Shown in pieces: positions 44,221 to 54,119 of a stretch of 64,000 nucleotides of DNA (its first letter is position 1; each line of letters begins with the position of its first letter). The notes below the pieces were generated by a model, which saw only the letters and a program-made list of their open reading frames with translations, was not told the DNA's origin and made no database searches. Both the position numbers and the translations under genes were made by a program. Source of the stretch: CALAMC01 sp964459465 (GTDB lineage: Bacteria > Zixibacteria > MSB-5A5 > GN15 > PGXB01); NCBI GenBank assembly GCA_964459465.1, contig CAYWLR010000015.1, positions 18,137 to 82,136 on the forward strand, read 5' to 3'.

Positions 44221-45165
44221 ATGAGTGAATCAGCCACCATAGAAACCGGGTATCCAGTCAATAACGTCTTTCAGAATGATTGGTACCTCGATGCCGTCGC
44301 CCCGAGTAAATGGTTCAGAGTCGAGGTTCGGACTGGAAATGAACTACTGGGCTGGATGCCGTACTCGTTTATCAATCGATATCCAGGCTTTCGCATGATT
44401 CAAATGCCCCCCCTCGTTCAAACTTTGGGACCATGGATAAAGAATTCTGAGACGAAAATAACGAATAGACTGGGCTACGAAAAGAAGATAATGACCGAAC
44501 TAATCGATAAACTTCCGAAATTCGATTATTTCTGTCAGAGTTTCGATTATTCGATCACCAACTGGCTTCCCTTTTACTGGAAAGGATTCCGCCAGACAAC
44601 GCGCTATACATATATCCTTAAAGACCTGTCCGATGTCGGGAATATTTTTGACGGTTTTTCATCAAAATTAAGGGGTCATATCAGGAAAGCGCAGAAAATT
44701 CTTGCGGTCAGAGATGATCTGGATGTCGATGTCCTGATTAATCTTGATAAAATGACATACCGCAGACAAAATGCCCGCTACCCATATTCAGAAGCCACTC
44801 TTAGAAGACTGGTTACTGCGGCTAAAAAACACGGGGCTGGCAAGCTGTTGTTTGCCGTCGATGCCAGTGAAAAGGTCCACGCCGCGGTTTTTTTGGTATG
44901 GGACTCAAGGTCAACCTACTACTTGGTCGGATGCACCAACACTGATTTCAAGGCAACCGATGGCGGGAGCCTTCTCTTGTGGGAATCAATAAAGTATGCT
45001 TCCACCCGATCAAAGCAATTTGACTTCGAAGGCTCTATGCTGGAACCGATTGAACAATATTTCAGATCTTTCGGAGCGGAGCCGGTCGCCTATCACCGGA
45101 TAACTAAGACAAATTCCGCCATTCTAAAAGCCATAGACTTTGCCCGCGAGCTGATACAATGCTGA
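44221..45165 (+). CDS. FemAB/GNAT-6-like N-acyltransferase
   Basis: The 314-residue protein has the GNAT_6/FemAB-like pattern: DWYLDAVAPSKWF at the start, GHIRKAQK in the middle and a closing DGGSLLLWESIKYASTRSKQFDFEGSMLEPIEQYFRSFG. This PEP-CTERM/XrtA-associated or polysaccharide-linked branch adds amino-acyl or acyl groups. It starts seven bases after the formyltransferase stop and overlaps the next gene by seven. The acceptor is unknown; modification of the repeat unit is the likeliest role. Confidence 0.82.
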   Translation: MSESATIETGYPVNNVFQNDWYLDAVAPSKWFRVEVRTGNELLGWMPYSFINRYPGFRMIQMPPLVQTLGPWIKNSETKITNRLGYEKKIMTELIDKLPKFDYFCQSFDYSITNWLPFYWKGFRQTTRYTYILKDLSDVGNIFDGFSSKLRGHIRKAQKILAVRDDLDVDVLINLDKMTYRRQNARYPYSEATLRRLVTAAKKHGAGKLLFAVDASEKVHAAVFLVWDSRSTYYLVGCTNTDFKATDGGSLLLWESIKYASTRSKQFDFEGSMLEPIEQYFRSFGAEPVAYHRITKTNSAILKAIDFARELIQC

Positions 45166-47729
45166 AAGTAACTATACCGGATAATTTCATTTTTGAGAGA
45201 ACGTATATTCTCGATGTCATCCTCGGCGAATTTCTCGGCCTGGAATACGATATCCGAACCGACAGTACAATCGCCGATTGGGTAATGGAGATTGAAAACG
45301 GCCACCGCCTGATAATCGAGGACCATTTTTTCAATCATGTCAAACCGGCCGACAAGTACTATTCGCAAAAATATATCCCGGGCCACGTGAAATACGTCTG
45401 CAGTCGTTTTACAAGCGAGCCGAATATCCCCGTTATTTACGGCGGCGCGGAACCATCGGTGCGCCTGCTGACCATGACCGGCCATACGCCGTCGGAAAAA
45501 ACGCTGGTCTGCACCATCGATATCTTCGCCGGAGCATTTTTTATGCTCTCGCGCTGGGAAGAATACGCCGTCAAAACCCGCGACCGGCACGACCGTTTCC
45601 CGGCAAACGAATCCCTGGCGGTCAAATTCGACTTCATCGACCGCCCGGTCGTCAATGAATACACCGAGATGCTCTGGAATATGCTGGCCGAACTGGGGAA
45701 CGGCCAAAAAAGAATAAAAAGGCATTTCGATTTGTATCTGACCCACGACATCGACCATATCTCATCCTGGAATAATTCCGGCCAATTTCTTAAATCTTTG
45801 GGCGGCGATATCATCAAAAGAAAATCCCTGCTTCAAGCATTGTCCGACGCCGCGTATTTTTTGAAAACGGCCTTCGGCGCGGCAAAACAGCCGTACGATA
45901 CTTTCGATTACCTGATGACGCAATCCGAAAAACGCGGCCTGCACTCCCATTTTTTCTTTATGACCGATGGCAGCGGTAAGGACGGCAACCATTATCATTC
46001 CGACGACCCAAAATTAATAAAAATCATAAAAGACATTAAACGTCGGGGACATACCATCGGTTTTCATCCCGGTTATGACTCCCCGGATGATTATGCCCGA
46101 TGGACCAAAGAGTACAAAAAACTGGTCGCCCTGACCGACAGTAATATCACCGAGGGCCGACAGCATTATCTCCGCTTTCGCCTCCCCGACACCTGGCGCG
46201 TCTGGGATAATCACGACATGAAATTCGACAGCACCCTGGGTTATCCCGAGCGGGAGGGTTTTCGCTGCGGTGCCTGCTATGATTTCCCGGTCTTCGATAT
46301 TATGGCCCGCAAACGACTGAACCTCCGCGAAAAGCCGCTTATCGCCATGGATGCGACCCTCGTGCAATATCGCCGGATGCCTCCCGGCCGCGCTCAAGGC
46401 AAACTGCAAAAACTGATCGACCGGGTGTACCGTTATGACGGGACCTTCGTCCTGCTCTGGCATAACTCCAGTTTCAATTTATACCCCTGGTCCAAATATA
46501 GAAAAGTATATGAATACATACTGGATTATGCCGCCGAAAGAACCGGTGACTCCGGGCATGAACGCGGTCGTGCGCTGGCGTCGCCGGCACGCAAAAAGGC
46601 GGTTCTTCTGACTTATCACTGCCGCAACTCCCATCGCCAGGCCGGGTTTCACCAGCTGGCCCATGCCCTTCGCAACGAAGGCTGGGAAACCCTTTTTCTG
46701 ACGGCTCCCTACAGCCTCCTTTCCCGAATACGGAATAACTATCGCTCCCGGTGCATCATCCCCCAGGAAACGAACCGCCTGCACCGTCACGGCGAAAATG
46801 ATTATAGCTATGTCCTCAAAACGCCCTGGCATCCGGTCAATCTGAAAAATCAATTTCTAAACGGCATTTTTACGCGGTTATTCAGAAAGTACGATCGTTT
46901 TTTGACGGGCGAGGCTTTGGAATATATGCGTCAAGCCGACCTGTTCATATTCGAAAGCTGCGCCGCTCTTTTATTTTTCGATAAAATCCGAAAAATCAAC
47001 CCGAAGGCCAAAATGATTTACCGCGTGTCCGACGATTTGAAACTTCTAAGCGCCCCCACGGTGGTACTCGAAGCCGAAAATAAATTCGTCCCCCGGTTTG
47101 ACCTCGTCAGCTCTCCCAGTGCCTATCTGCACCGGCATTTTGAACACCTCGGGCACGCTACTCTGGATCATCACGGTCTGCGCAAAGACCTGTATGATAA
47201 AGACTATGAAAAACCCTATGACGCATCATGCACCAATGTTGTTTTTATCGGACAGGCGCATCTCGATTACGATTTTCTGCGGCGGGCTTCGCAAATATGC
47301 CCGCACTGGAAATTCCACGTCATCGGACCGCTCTCGTCGGAATACACGAGCGAAAATGTTATTTATTACGGTGAAAAACCGTTCGAAGAAACCATCCCGT
47401 TTATAAAGTATGCCGACATCGGCCTGCACACCCTGGTTTTTCGGCCGGGGGCCGGATCGTTTACCGATAGCCTCAAAGTCATTCAGTACACGTATTGCCG
47501 CCTGCCGATAATCGCCCCGGACTTCCTTGAATGCGATCGCTCCAATTTCATATACTATTGCCCCGGCGATTCGGTGAGCATCGCCCGTGCCCTTGAAACG
47601 GCCCAAAGATTCAACCACGCGCTGATTGATAATGGCAGAATACCTTCGTGGGATGATCTGGTACAAAGCTGGCTGGCAAAATTAAATATTGTGCGAATGG
47701 AAAATGTGGAAAGCAGATCATATATTTGA
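45159..47729 (+). CDS. fusion of polysaccharide deacetylase-like domain and GumK-like glycosyltransferase
   Basis: The 856-residue protein joins two modules. Residues 1-475 hold a DUF7033-type N-terminus and a NodB-like deacetylase core with LYLTHDIDH (Asp/His, about 193-200), FHPGYDSPDDYARW and LLWHNSSF. Residues about 480-856 begin KKAVLLTYHCRNSHRQAGFHQ and look like a GT70/GumK glucuronosyltransferase-type fold, with MIYRVSDDLKLL and ADIGLHTLVFRPGAGSFTDSLKVIQY. No frameshift is evident at the junction. One polypeptide would thus deacetylate a sugar and extend the chain. Confidence 0.8.
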   Translation: MLKVTIPDNFIFERTYILDVILGEFLGLEYDIRTDSTIADWVMEIENGHRLIIEDHFFNHVKPADKYYSQKYIPGHVKYVCSRFTSEPNIPVIYGGAEPSVRLLTMTGHTPSEKTLVCTIDIFAGAFFMLSRWEEYAVKTRDRHDRFPANESLAVKFDFIDRPVVNEYTEMLWNMLAELGNGQKRIKRHFDLYLTHDIDHISSWNNSGQFLKSLGGDIIKRKSLLQALSDAAYFLKTAFGAAKQPYDTFDYLMTQSEKRGLHSHFFFMTDGSGKDGNHYHSDDPKLIKIIKDIKRRGHTIGFHPGYDSPDDYARWTKEYKKLVALTDSNITEGRQHYLRFRLPDTWRVWDNHDMKFDSTLGYPEREGFRCGACYDFPVFDIMARKRLNLREKPLIAMDATLVQYRRMPPGRAQGKLQKLIDRVYRYDGTFVLLWHNSSFNLYPWSKYRKVYEYILDYAAERTGDSGHERGRALASPARKKAVLLTYHCRNSHRQAGFHQLAHALRNEGWETLFLTAPYSLLSRIRNNYRSRCIIPQETNRLHRHGENDYSYVLKTPWHPVNLKNQFLNGIFTRLFRKYDRFLTGEALEYMRQADLFIFESCAALLFFDKIRKINPKAKMIYRVSDDLKLLSAPTVVLEAENKFVPRFDLVSSPSAYLHRHFEHLGHATLDHHGLRKDLYDKDYEKPYDASCTNVVFIGQAHLDYDFLRRASQICPHWKFHVIGPLSSEYTSENVIYYGEKPFEETIPFIKYADIGLHTLVFRPGAGSFTDSLKVIQYTYCRLPIIAPDFLECDRSNFIYYCPGDSVSIARALETAQRFNHALIDNGRIPSWDDLVQSWLAKLNIVRMENVESRSYI

Positions 47730-47758
47730 TGACCAAACTTTAGTAATACCGATGTATT

Positions 47759-48961
47759 ATGCAATACACACCGACCAATATACTCCGCTTCATCGTTAAA
47801 CCATACGGCATGGTGATCGTGACGACCCTGTTGAGCTTTGCCGCCTGGTTGTCGCCGGATTTCGGTATTATCTGGAAAGGTTATTACCCGCCGCAAAAAT
47901 TGTTTTCTTTCGGCGGTCTGGTGGTGGCCGTCTGGTACGGCGCCATTATCCTGATCGGCTGGATTTGTTTCCGCCTGGGGCGGCTATCCGAGAATATGAT
48001 CGGGCGTCCCCAAAACAAAGTCCGGCTTGATGATTTTGCCGCCTATGGCTTCATAAGCGCCGTCGGTTTTGTCGGCTTTGTCTGCGTTGTCCTGTATATC
48101 ATTCAAAGTTTCAGCCTGAACGAGGTGCTTTTTACCATCATGGGTGGCGAAGCCAATGTTTTCCATAAAAAATTGTACGAGGAATATTCCATCGGCCTTT
48201 TTTCATTACGTTATGTTTTGATTCTTGGCGCCGGCCTGGCGATTTACCGGATTCTGTCGAGAATATCTCATTCCCTTCTGGATTATGCCAATATTATCAT
48301 GCTTTTGCTGATAGCCGTTATCGCCAGCCGATTGTCGGTCGTCTTTGCCCTTACGATCGGTTTCGGCCTGTGGATTTTAAACCGGCCCGACATTAAAATA
48401 AAACCGGGGCGCTGGCTGGCGATATCGTTTGTCGTCTTTATTATATTTTCGTTCTATAATTATTCGCGCAATATCAACTTCTATATCAATCAGGGCAATG
48501 CCGGATTCTTCGCGGCGGGAATATCGGAAATAGTGAAATACCTGGCGGCTCCGTTCCAGGGAGCGCTGGCCGCCGGTAATCATTTCGAACAAATCCTGAT
48601 CGACCCGCAACACAGCCATCTTTATACCGGCATCAATCCGTCGCTGACGACCAACTCGGCCCTGCTGGGGCTGATTCGTATCAGCGGCAATAAGTTCATT
48701 CCCATAATGACCGTGTCGGTCATGCTTGCTTCCTTTCTCATGGGGATGCTGTACCGACAGAAAGACAATTTCATAATCTTGATCTATTTCGTTTTGCTGT
48801 ACTGCTTTGCTGAAATCTGGCGGGTGTATATTTTCAATGCCGGGATAATTATCACTTTGCTGGTTATCGCCATATTGGCCCCGGCGGCATCGCGAGCCGT
48901 CAGAGCGCTGGCCGGAATCATCAAGTTTCCATCGCCGATAAAAGAGACGGATTCGGCATGA
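47759..48961 (+). CDS. O-antigen polymerase-like membrane protein (Wzy candidate)
   Basis: The 400-residue protein is strongly hydrophobic with 10-11 predicted helices and a large extracytoplasmic segment around 250-305 (AAPFQGALAAGNHFEQILID...GINPSLTTNSALLGLI), the layout of Wzy-type polymerases. Sequence conservation in that class is low, so the call rests on topology and on its place between Wzx-type and Wzz-type genes. The next gene overlaps its end by four bases. Confidence 0.75.
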   Translation: MQYTPTNILRFIVKPYGMVIVTTLLSFAAWLSPDFGIIWKGYYPPQKLFSFGGLVVAVWYGAIILIGWICFRLGRLSENMIGRPQNKVRLDDFAAYGFISAVGFVGFVCVVLYIIQSFSLNEVLFTIMGGEANVFHKKLYEEYSIGLFSLRYVLILGAGLAIYRILSRISHSLLDYANIIMLLLIAVIASRLSVVFALTIGFGLWILNRPDIKIKPGRWLAISFVVFIIFSFYNYSRNINFYINQGNAGFFAAGISEIVKYLAAPFQGALAAGNHFEQILIDPQHSHLYTGINPSLTTNSALLGLIRISGNKFIPIMTVSVMLASFLMGMLYRQKDNFIILIYFVLLYCFAEIWRVYIFNAGIIITLLVIAILAPAASRAVRALAGIIKFPSPIKETDSA

Positions 48962-50031
48962 AGCATTCGGCCCTGATAGTTAAACTGGCGGCCATCGGTG
49001 ACATTGTCATGGCCCTGCCGATGATCAAAACACTTCGCGACCAGAATCCCGGCATAAAAATAACCTGGCTGTGCGGCAAAACGGCGGCCCCGTTGCTTGA
49101 ACAATTAAATATGGTCGATAAGATAATCACTCTTGATGAAAAAAGACTTCTGACAGGGAGTCTGGCCGGACGCCTGATGGAATTATTTAAAGTATGGCTT
49201 AAACTCTTTGGCCGACGTTTCGACCTTATCGCCACCGGTCATGCCGATGGCAGATATGCCCTGTTGAGCCTGACGGCGTTGGCAAAGAAAAGAGTGCGTT
49301 TCAAACGATCCCGAAGACATCTTCTTCCCCTGCCCGGACGGCATCACAGCGATGAATATGTCCGGTTTATCGGTGAAGACGACAAACCTGTTTTTCCGCA
49401 GGCATCGTTGCCGGCGGTTGACTGGGAATTGACCAGCAAACTGCAGGAACAAATTCCAGTCGATAAAACGACCGCCCTCGTGGCGTTTGCCCCCGGCGGA
49501 GCCAAAAATGTTTTGCACGATGACGCCCTGCGTCGCTGGCCTTTGCACCACTATGTTTCGCTGGCTGAAAAGCTGATCGAAAACGGTTGCAGGGTCATTC
49601 TGACCGGGGCGCCCGATGATGACTGGATTATTCCTTCATTTGCCGCATTGAACGTCATCGATCTGGTGGGCAAAACGAATCTTGTTGAACTGGTGGCGCT
49701 ATACGGAAAATGCCGGGTGGTCGTAACGCACGACAGCGGACCGATGCACCTCGCGGGGTTGGCCGGAGTACCGCTGGTCGCCCTTTTCGGTCCAACCAAT
49801 CCTTTTGAAAAGGCCCCTCGAAGCAGTAAAGTCCGGGTACTCTGGGGCGGAGAAAAACTGGCCTGCCGACCCTGTTATGACGGCAAAAACTACGCCGCTT
49901 GCCAAAAAAACGTCTGCCTCCGTCAGGTTTCCGTCGATGAGGTGTTCAATGCCGTTACCGGCCTGATTAATGATGCTTCCTCGAATAAAAACGTCGAAAC
50001 CATGATCCATCAGTTTTCAAAACCCGGATAG
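48958..50031 (+). CDS. glycosyltransferase family 9 (heptosyltransferase-like)
   Basis: The 357-residue enzyme has the GT9 opening ALIVKLAAIGDIVMALPMIKTLRDQNP, and the donor-binding region VAFAPGGAKN, LTGAPDDD, DLVGKTNLVELVALYGKCRVVVTHDSGPMHLAGLAGVPLVALFGPTNP. GT9 enzymes add heptose or related sugars from ADP- or GDP-activated donors. The C-terminus CLRQVSVDEVFNAV is typical. It overlaps the polymerase gene by four bases (ATGA), so it belongs to the polysaccharide operon. Confidence 0.92.
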   Translation: MKHSALIVKLAAIGDIVMALPMIKTLRDQNPGIKITWLCGKTAAPLLEQLNMVDKIITLDEKRLLTGSLAGRLMELFKVWLKLFGRRFDLIATGHADGRYALLSLTALAKKRVRFKRSRRHLLPLPGRHHSDEYVRFIGEDDKPVFPQASLPAVDWELTSKLQEQIPVDKTTALVAFAPGGAKNVLHDDALRRWPLHHYVSLAEKLIENGCRVILTGAPDDDWIIPSFAALNVIDLVGKTNLVELVALYGKCRVVVTHDSGPMHLAGLAGVPLVALFGPTNPFEKAPRSSKVRVLWGGEKLACRPCYDGKNYAACQKNVCLRQVSVDEVFNAVTGLINDASSNKNVETMIHQFSKPG

Positions 50032-50162
50032 AAATCAACACCGGCTTTTTGCTATTGCCTTCTCTCTTTAACCCTTTGTCCGGAAAAATTTTCAAACCGC
50101 CGGTGAAACAATTTCCCCAATAAAGACGTTGCTTTGCCGGCACGACCAACTCTTAACGCAAC

Positions 50163-50182
50163 AAGTTGTAAATCAACAACTT
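50163..50182. repeat. 7-bp inverted repeat upstream of the Wzz-like gene
   Basis: AAGTTGT (50163-50169) and ACAACTT (50176-50182) lie about 60 bases before the Wzz-like start in a 210-base gap. It may be an operator or a weak hairpin. Confidence 0.3.
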
Positions 50183-50241
50183 AGATCGCCCAAATCGGTG
50201 CTGTTCCCGGCACGCCCGTTGCATAGAAAAATCCATTGAAT

Positions 50242-51396
50242 ATGAACGCTGATCGAAAAAGAATTATATTAAAAAATGGCGGCCAGCAGGGTCGCCATGA
50301 GTCCGCCTATTCCGATGGAAATCCATATTCGGATAATCCCGAACCTGAATTTTTCGAGCTTATCGGACGCATTCTTCGGAAGAAACGGGTAATTTTCATC
50401 GCCGCCTTGTCGGTCATGGTCTTATCCGCGCTTATCGTTTTATTAATGCCCAATCTGTACACGTCGCAATGCAGCATCCTTCCGACCGGCAACACCGATA
50501 AATTCGCGGAACTGCGCCAACTGGCCGGCATGGGCGGATTTTCTTCGATTGATAAAAACTCATCCGAGTTGTACCCGGTGATATTGCAGTCGCAGACAAT
50601 TCAGGACAACGTTGTCATGGCCACCTACTCATTTGAACATCAGGGTAAACGGATCGAGAAATCTTTCTCGGATTATTGCGATTCCGAAAATATGGATATC
50701 CTGCGCCGCAAACTGGCCTCCATGACCCGTATCGCGACCGACAATAAAACCGGTGTCATATACCTGTTCCTGGAAAGCCGCTACCCCGGCTTTTCCCGGG
50801 CGGTGTTGAATAAATACCTTTCCGAACTGGAGCATTTTAATCGGTACCGACGGCTTTCGGCCGCCAAGGAAAACGTCCAGTACCTTAAAACCGAGTTGAC
50901 AAAGGTCAAAGAACAACTGACCGCCGCCGAAAACGAACTCGAAGCATTCCAGATGGCTAACCGTGACTGGGACGCCACCTCCGACCCGGAAACGAAAATG
51001 ACTCTGGCCCGCCTGTGGCGTGAAATCGAGATGAAAACGAAAATGTATACTTTGCTGATGGAGCAATTTGAACTGGCTCGGCTCGAACAACAGAAAGACA
51101 CGCCCATCGTGAGAATTCTCGACGCCCCGACTCTTCCCTCGATGAAATCGGCCCCCCGGCGACTTATGACGGTTTTGCTGGCGGGGATCCTGACCATGCT
51201 GGCGATGACATCGGTCCTTATGATTATTGAGAACATCAAGCTGCGCTGCCTTAAGACCAATAACAATTCGCTGGAATACCTGCGCCAAAGCGTAACCGAA
51301 GCTTTCCCCCGAACCGGCACGACAATCAATCGTATTCGCAACCGCTTTACCCGACACGACCATGTGCCGGTTGAAAACGTGGAAGTAAATAAATAG
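50242..51396 (+). CDS. Wzz-like chain-length determinant protein
   Basis: The 384-residue protein has two membrane helices (about 52-72 and 308-330) flanking a periplasmic domain with a coiled coil (about 205-260, AAKENVQYLKTELTKVKEQLTAAENELE), and the Wzz-typical FFELIGRILRKKRVIF and ILDAPTLPSMKSAPRR segments. It sets the length of the exported polysaccharide. The ~50-residue cytoplasmic tail lacks Walker kinase motifs. No Shine-Dalgarno is obvious; the ATG at 50242 or the TTG at 50236 could start. Confidence 0.88.
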   Translation: MNADRKRIILKNGGQQGRHESAYSDGNPYSDNPEPEFFELIGRILRKKRVIFIAALSVMVLSALIVLLMPNLYTSQCSILPTGNTDKFAELRQLAGMGGFSSIDKNSSELYPVILQSQTIQDNVVMATYSFEHQGKRIEKSFSDYCDSENMDILRRKLASMTRIATDNKTGVIYLFLESRYPGFSRAVLNKYLSELEHFNRYRRLSAAKENVQYLKTELTKVKEQLTAAENELEAFQMANRDWDATSDPETKMTLARLWREIEMKTKMYTLLMEQFELARLEQQKDTPIVRILDAPTLPSMKSAPRRLMTVLLAGILTMLAMTSVLMIIENIKLRCLKTNNNSLEYLRQSVTEAFPRTGTTINRIRNRFTRHDHVPVENVEVNK

Positions 51397-51431
51397 ATGG
51401 ATATGAACTCATTTCAGGGAAGAAATAACTC

Positions 51432-52952
51432 ATGCCTCCGGCAAAACTTCTGGCCATCATACTGGTGCTGTCCGGCGCCGCCCATGTAGCCGCCGACGTC
51501 ACCTATCCGACCGGCCGCATGCCCTTCGCGCTGGACTATAACCGCCATTATCAGGCGGCCATCCTTGCGAACAATGTCGCGGCCATACCGGCGGTCGGGC
51601 CGTACTTTTATGATCAATTCGACATCGTGACCGAATATGGCCCCTCGCCCGCTTTCACCCTGATGGATAACCTCGATCATTCCCGGATGCGTCTGTTTAC
51701 TATCGCCTCCGAAAGATTCCTCGCCGAAAAATACACCCGGGGACAAGACCTCTTTTTATTCTCCGGAGGTCTGCGTTATCAACCGTCCGAATATTTCGGC
51801 GCGGCCGTACTTTTTAACCTTGACCGGGCTAAAGCCATCGACCCGGACTATACCGGCAAAGTCTGGCGCGGCCTGGCCGGAGATATCGAAACGGCCGGGC
51901 TGTACTTTAAAAAAGGCGGGTTGTCGCTTACCCTCGGACGACAGCGGGTCTTCTGGGGTCCACAACCGGTCAACTTGTTGATTTCCGAAACGGCCGAGCC
52001 GCTCGACCTGTTTGCGGCAGGCTATGGGAAGGGCCGCCTGCAATTCAATTTCCTTTTCGCCCGTCTCGACCAAAGCCGCCCCGACTCAACCGACATCCTT
52101 CGTCTGGCCGATGAAACCTTCAACGATAATCGTTATCTGGTGGGGCATCGCCTCGATATTTATTTCCACCACCGATTTCGTCTGGGTCTGTTCGAGACCA
52201 CTCTTTACGGCGGCGAAGGCCGTCCACCGGAGTTGTACTATCTGAACCCGCTTCAATTTTTCCATACCGCCCAGTTGAACGAAGATGAAGACGACAATAC
52301 CATGCTGGGCTTTGACTTTTCTTATATTCCGGTCGACCAATTGCTCCTCTACGGCCAGTTGCTGGTCGATGATTTCCAGATCGACGACCGTAGCCGGGGC
52401 GATCAGGAACCCAACGAATTTGGTTACATGGCCGGGCTGTTTAAATCCGGAAAGACCTCATCGTTTTCGCCGGACATCAGGCTGGAGTACGTTCGTATCA
52501 CCAACCGCACATACCATCAGAGTTTGCCGCGTAATCGCTATCTCAATCGCAATCTGTTAATCGGTCATCCCCTGGGACCGGACGCCGATTCGCTGTCACT
52601 GGTGACCCGCTTCTGGCCGACCCGGTGGCAGGCGGTCGAATTCGAAGTGGCCTATTGCCGGCATGGTCAGGGTTCCGTTTACACCGCCTGGGATGAACCC
52701 TGGGCACTAAACGAAGGTGATTACAGCGAGCCTTTCCCCACCGGCGTTATCGAAAAGGGTTTACACGCGGCCGTGCATTTCAACGGCTACCTGCCGCTAT
52801 CGGACTATTTCAAAAAACACCTGTTTCTGTCGGTCAACGCCGGCTACGGTTGGATCGACAATAAATACAACGTCGTCGATAATAACATCAATCGCGCCTG
52901 GGTCAGTCTCATGATCAGCTGGCTGGGTGCCGTCGAATTCGGAATTGAATGA
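51432..52952 (+). CDS. capsule-assembly Wzi-like outer-membrane protein
   Basis: The 506-residue product has a signal peptide (to about 21, AAHVAA) followed by an outer-membrane beta-barrel of the Wzi type: GLSLTLGRQRVFWGPQPVNLLIS, ELYYLNPLQFFHTAQLNED and DFSYIPVDQLLLYGQLLVDDF. Wzi anchors group 1 capsule on the surface. Strand ends rich in aromatic residues continue to the C-terminus. It follows Wzz by 35 bases and supports a surface-attached, Wzy-dependent polysaccharide. Confidence 0.88.
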   Translation: MPPAKLLAIILVLSGAAHVAADVTYPTGRMPFALDYNRHYQAAILANNVAAIPAVGPYFYDQFDIVTEYGPSPAFTLMDNLDHSRMRLFTIASERFLAEKYTRGQDLFLFSGGLRYQPSEYFGAAVLFNLDRAKAIDPDYTGKVWRGLAGDIETAGLYFKKGGLSLTLGRQRVFWGPQPVNLLISETAEPLDLFAAGYGKGRLQFNFLFARLDQSRPDSTDILRLADETFNDNRYLVGHRLDIYFHHRFRLGLFETTLYGGEGRPPELYYLNPLQFFHTAQLNEDEDDNTMLGFDFSYIPVDQLLLYGQLLVDDFQIDDRSRGDQEPNEFGYMAGLFKSGKTSSFSPDIRLEYVRITNRTYHQSLPRNRYLNRNLLIGHPLGPDADSLSLVTRFWPTRWQAVEFEVAYCRHGQGSVYTAWDEPWALNEGDYSEPFPTGVIEKGLHAAVHFNGYLPLSDYFKKHLFLSVNAGYGWIDNKYNVVDNNINRAWVSLMISWLGAVEFGIE

Positions 52953-53009
52953 TGATAAAAATATATCTTTTATTTCATGAATCGAACTTTGTCTCTTCAG
53001 GGGTTTACC

Positions 53010-54119
53010 ATGAGTAGTTGTGTCATATTCGGTGGTTCCGGCTTCGTCGGGACTCATCTGGCCGAGCATTTTCTGAAAACCGAACGCTTCGACCACATTC
53101 ATCTGGCCGATATCCGTCCCAGTCCGCTTGACGGCCGCTCAAATATAAGTTATTCCCGAACCGATGTCCGTCAACCCATACCCGCTAATCTGATTTCAGA
53201 AAAACCGGAGTGGATATTCAACCTCGCCGCGGTTCATCGCGAGCCGGGCCATATTCGTCAGGAGTACTTTGAAACCAATCTGGCCGGGGCGAAAAATGTC
53301 TGCGCCTGGGCCGATGTGGTTGGTTGCGATAATATATACTTCACCAGCAGTATCTCGGTCTATGGGCCGACCGACGGGCCGACCGACGAAAACCACCCGA
53401 TTCAGCCTTCGACCCCTTATGGCGGCTCCAAATACCCGGCCGAATTATTGCATGAAATGTGGTACCGGGCCAGGCCCGGCCGCCGCTTGCTGATATCCCG
53501 TCCGGGGGTGCTCTATGGCCCCGGAGATCCGGGCAATATCATGCGTATGATCAAAGCCATCGCCAAGGGCTATTTCGCCTTCCCCGGATCACCGCGAATA
53601 TATAAATCATATGGTTATATCTACGGCTTTATCGACAGCATCGAGTTCGTCATGGATAGCCGCGAAAAACATTTCATTTATAATTATGTGGAAACTCCGA
53701 CCGAACCGCTCATGGAGCTGGTAAAAAATATCAAACGTTTTATCGGTGCCAGGGCATTGGTTCTTCCTGTTCCCATCTGGATTCTAAAACCCTTATCCCA
53801 TGTGGTACAGGCATTGATCGGTTTTCGAAACCCGATTCATCCGGTGCGCGTCATGAAAGCCGCAACGCCGACCCATATCATTCCGCAGGCCCTGATAGAC
53901 GCCGGGTTCGAGTTTCAATATGATTTCGAAAAATCACTCTGGCATTGGCTGGCGATCGCCCCGGAGGATTTTGACATGATGCCGCCCCATAAGAAAACCC
54001 CGCCGATGGTCAGAATCACTCTCAAAAAACACGGCGAGAGAATCGCCTCCGGTGTTCGGACGAATTCATCGATTAAAACCCGCGCCGCCGTGGTCGAGCT
54101 TGAAGAGGAAATTGTCTGA
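53010..54119 (+). CDS. NAD-dependent epimerase/dehydratase
   Basis: The 369-residue SDR has CVIFGGSGFVGTHLAEHF, a catalytic YGGSKYPAE and ISRPGVLYGPGDPGNIMRMI. The N-terminal homology begins at the ATG at 53010, which has CAGGGG upstream. The C-terminal ~130 residues include a hydrophobic stretch (LVLPVPIWILKPLSHVVQAL) that may bind the membrane. It resembles the partial SDR at the window start in layout. The next gene starts within its stop codon (TGATG). Confidence 0.88.
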   Translation: MSSCVIFGGSGFVGTHLAEHFLKTERFDHIHLADIRPSPLDGRSNISYSRTDVRQPIPANLISEKPEWIFNLAAVHREPGHIRQEYFETNLAGAKNVCAWADVVGCDNIYFTSSISVYGPTDGPTDENHPIQPSTPYGGSKYPAELLHEMWYRARPGRRLLISRPGVLYGPGDPGNIMRMIKAIAKGYFAFPGSPRIYKSYGYIYGFIDSIEFVMDSREKHFIYNYVETPTEPLMELVKNIKRFIGARALVLPVPIWILKPLSHVVQALIGFRNPIHPVRVMKAATPTHIIPQALIDAGFEFQYDFEKSLWHWLAIAPEDFDMMPPHKKTPPMVRITLKKHGERIASGVRTNSSIKTRAAVVELEEEIV

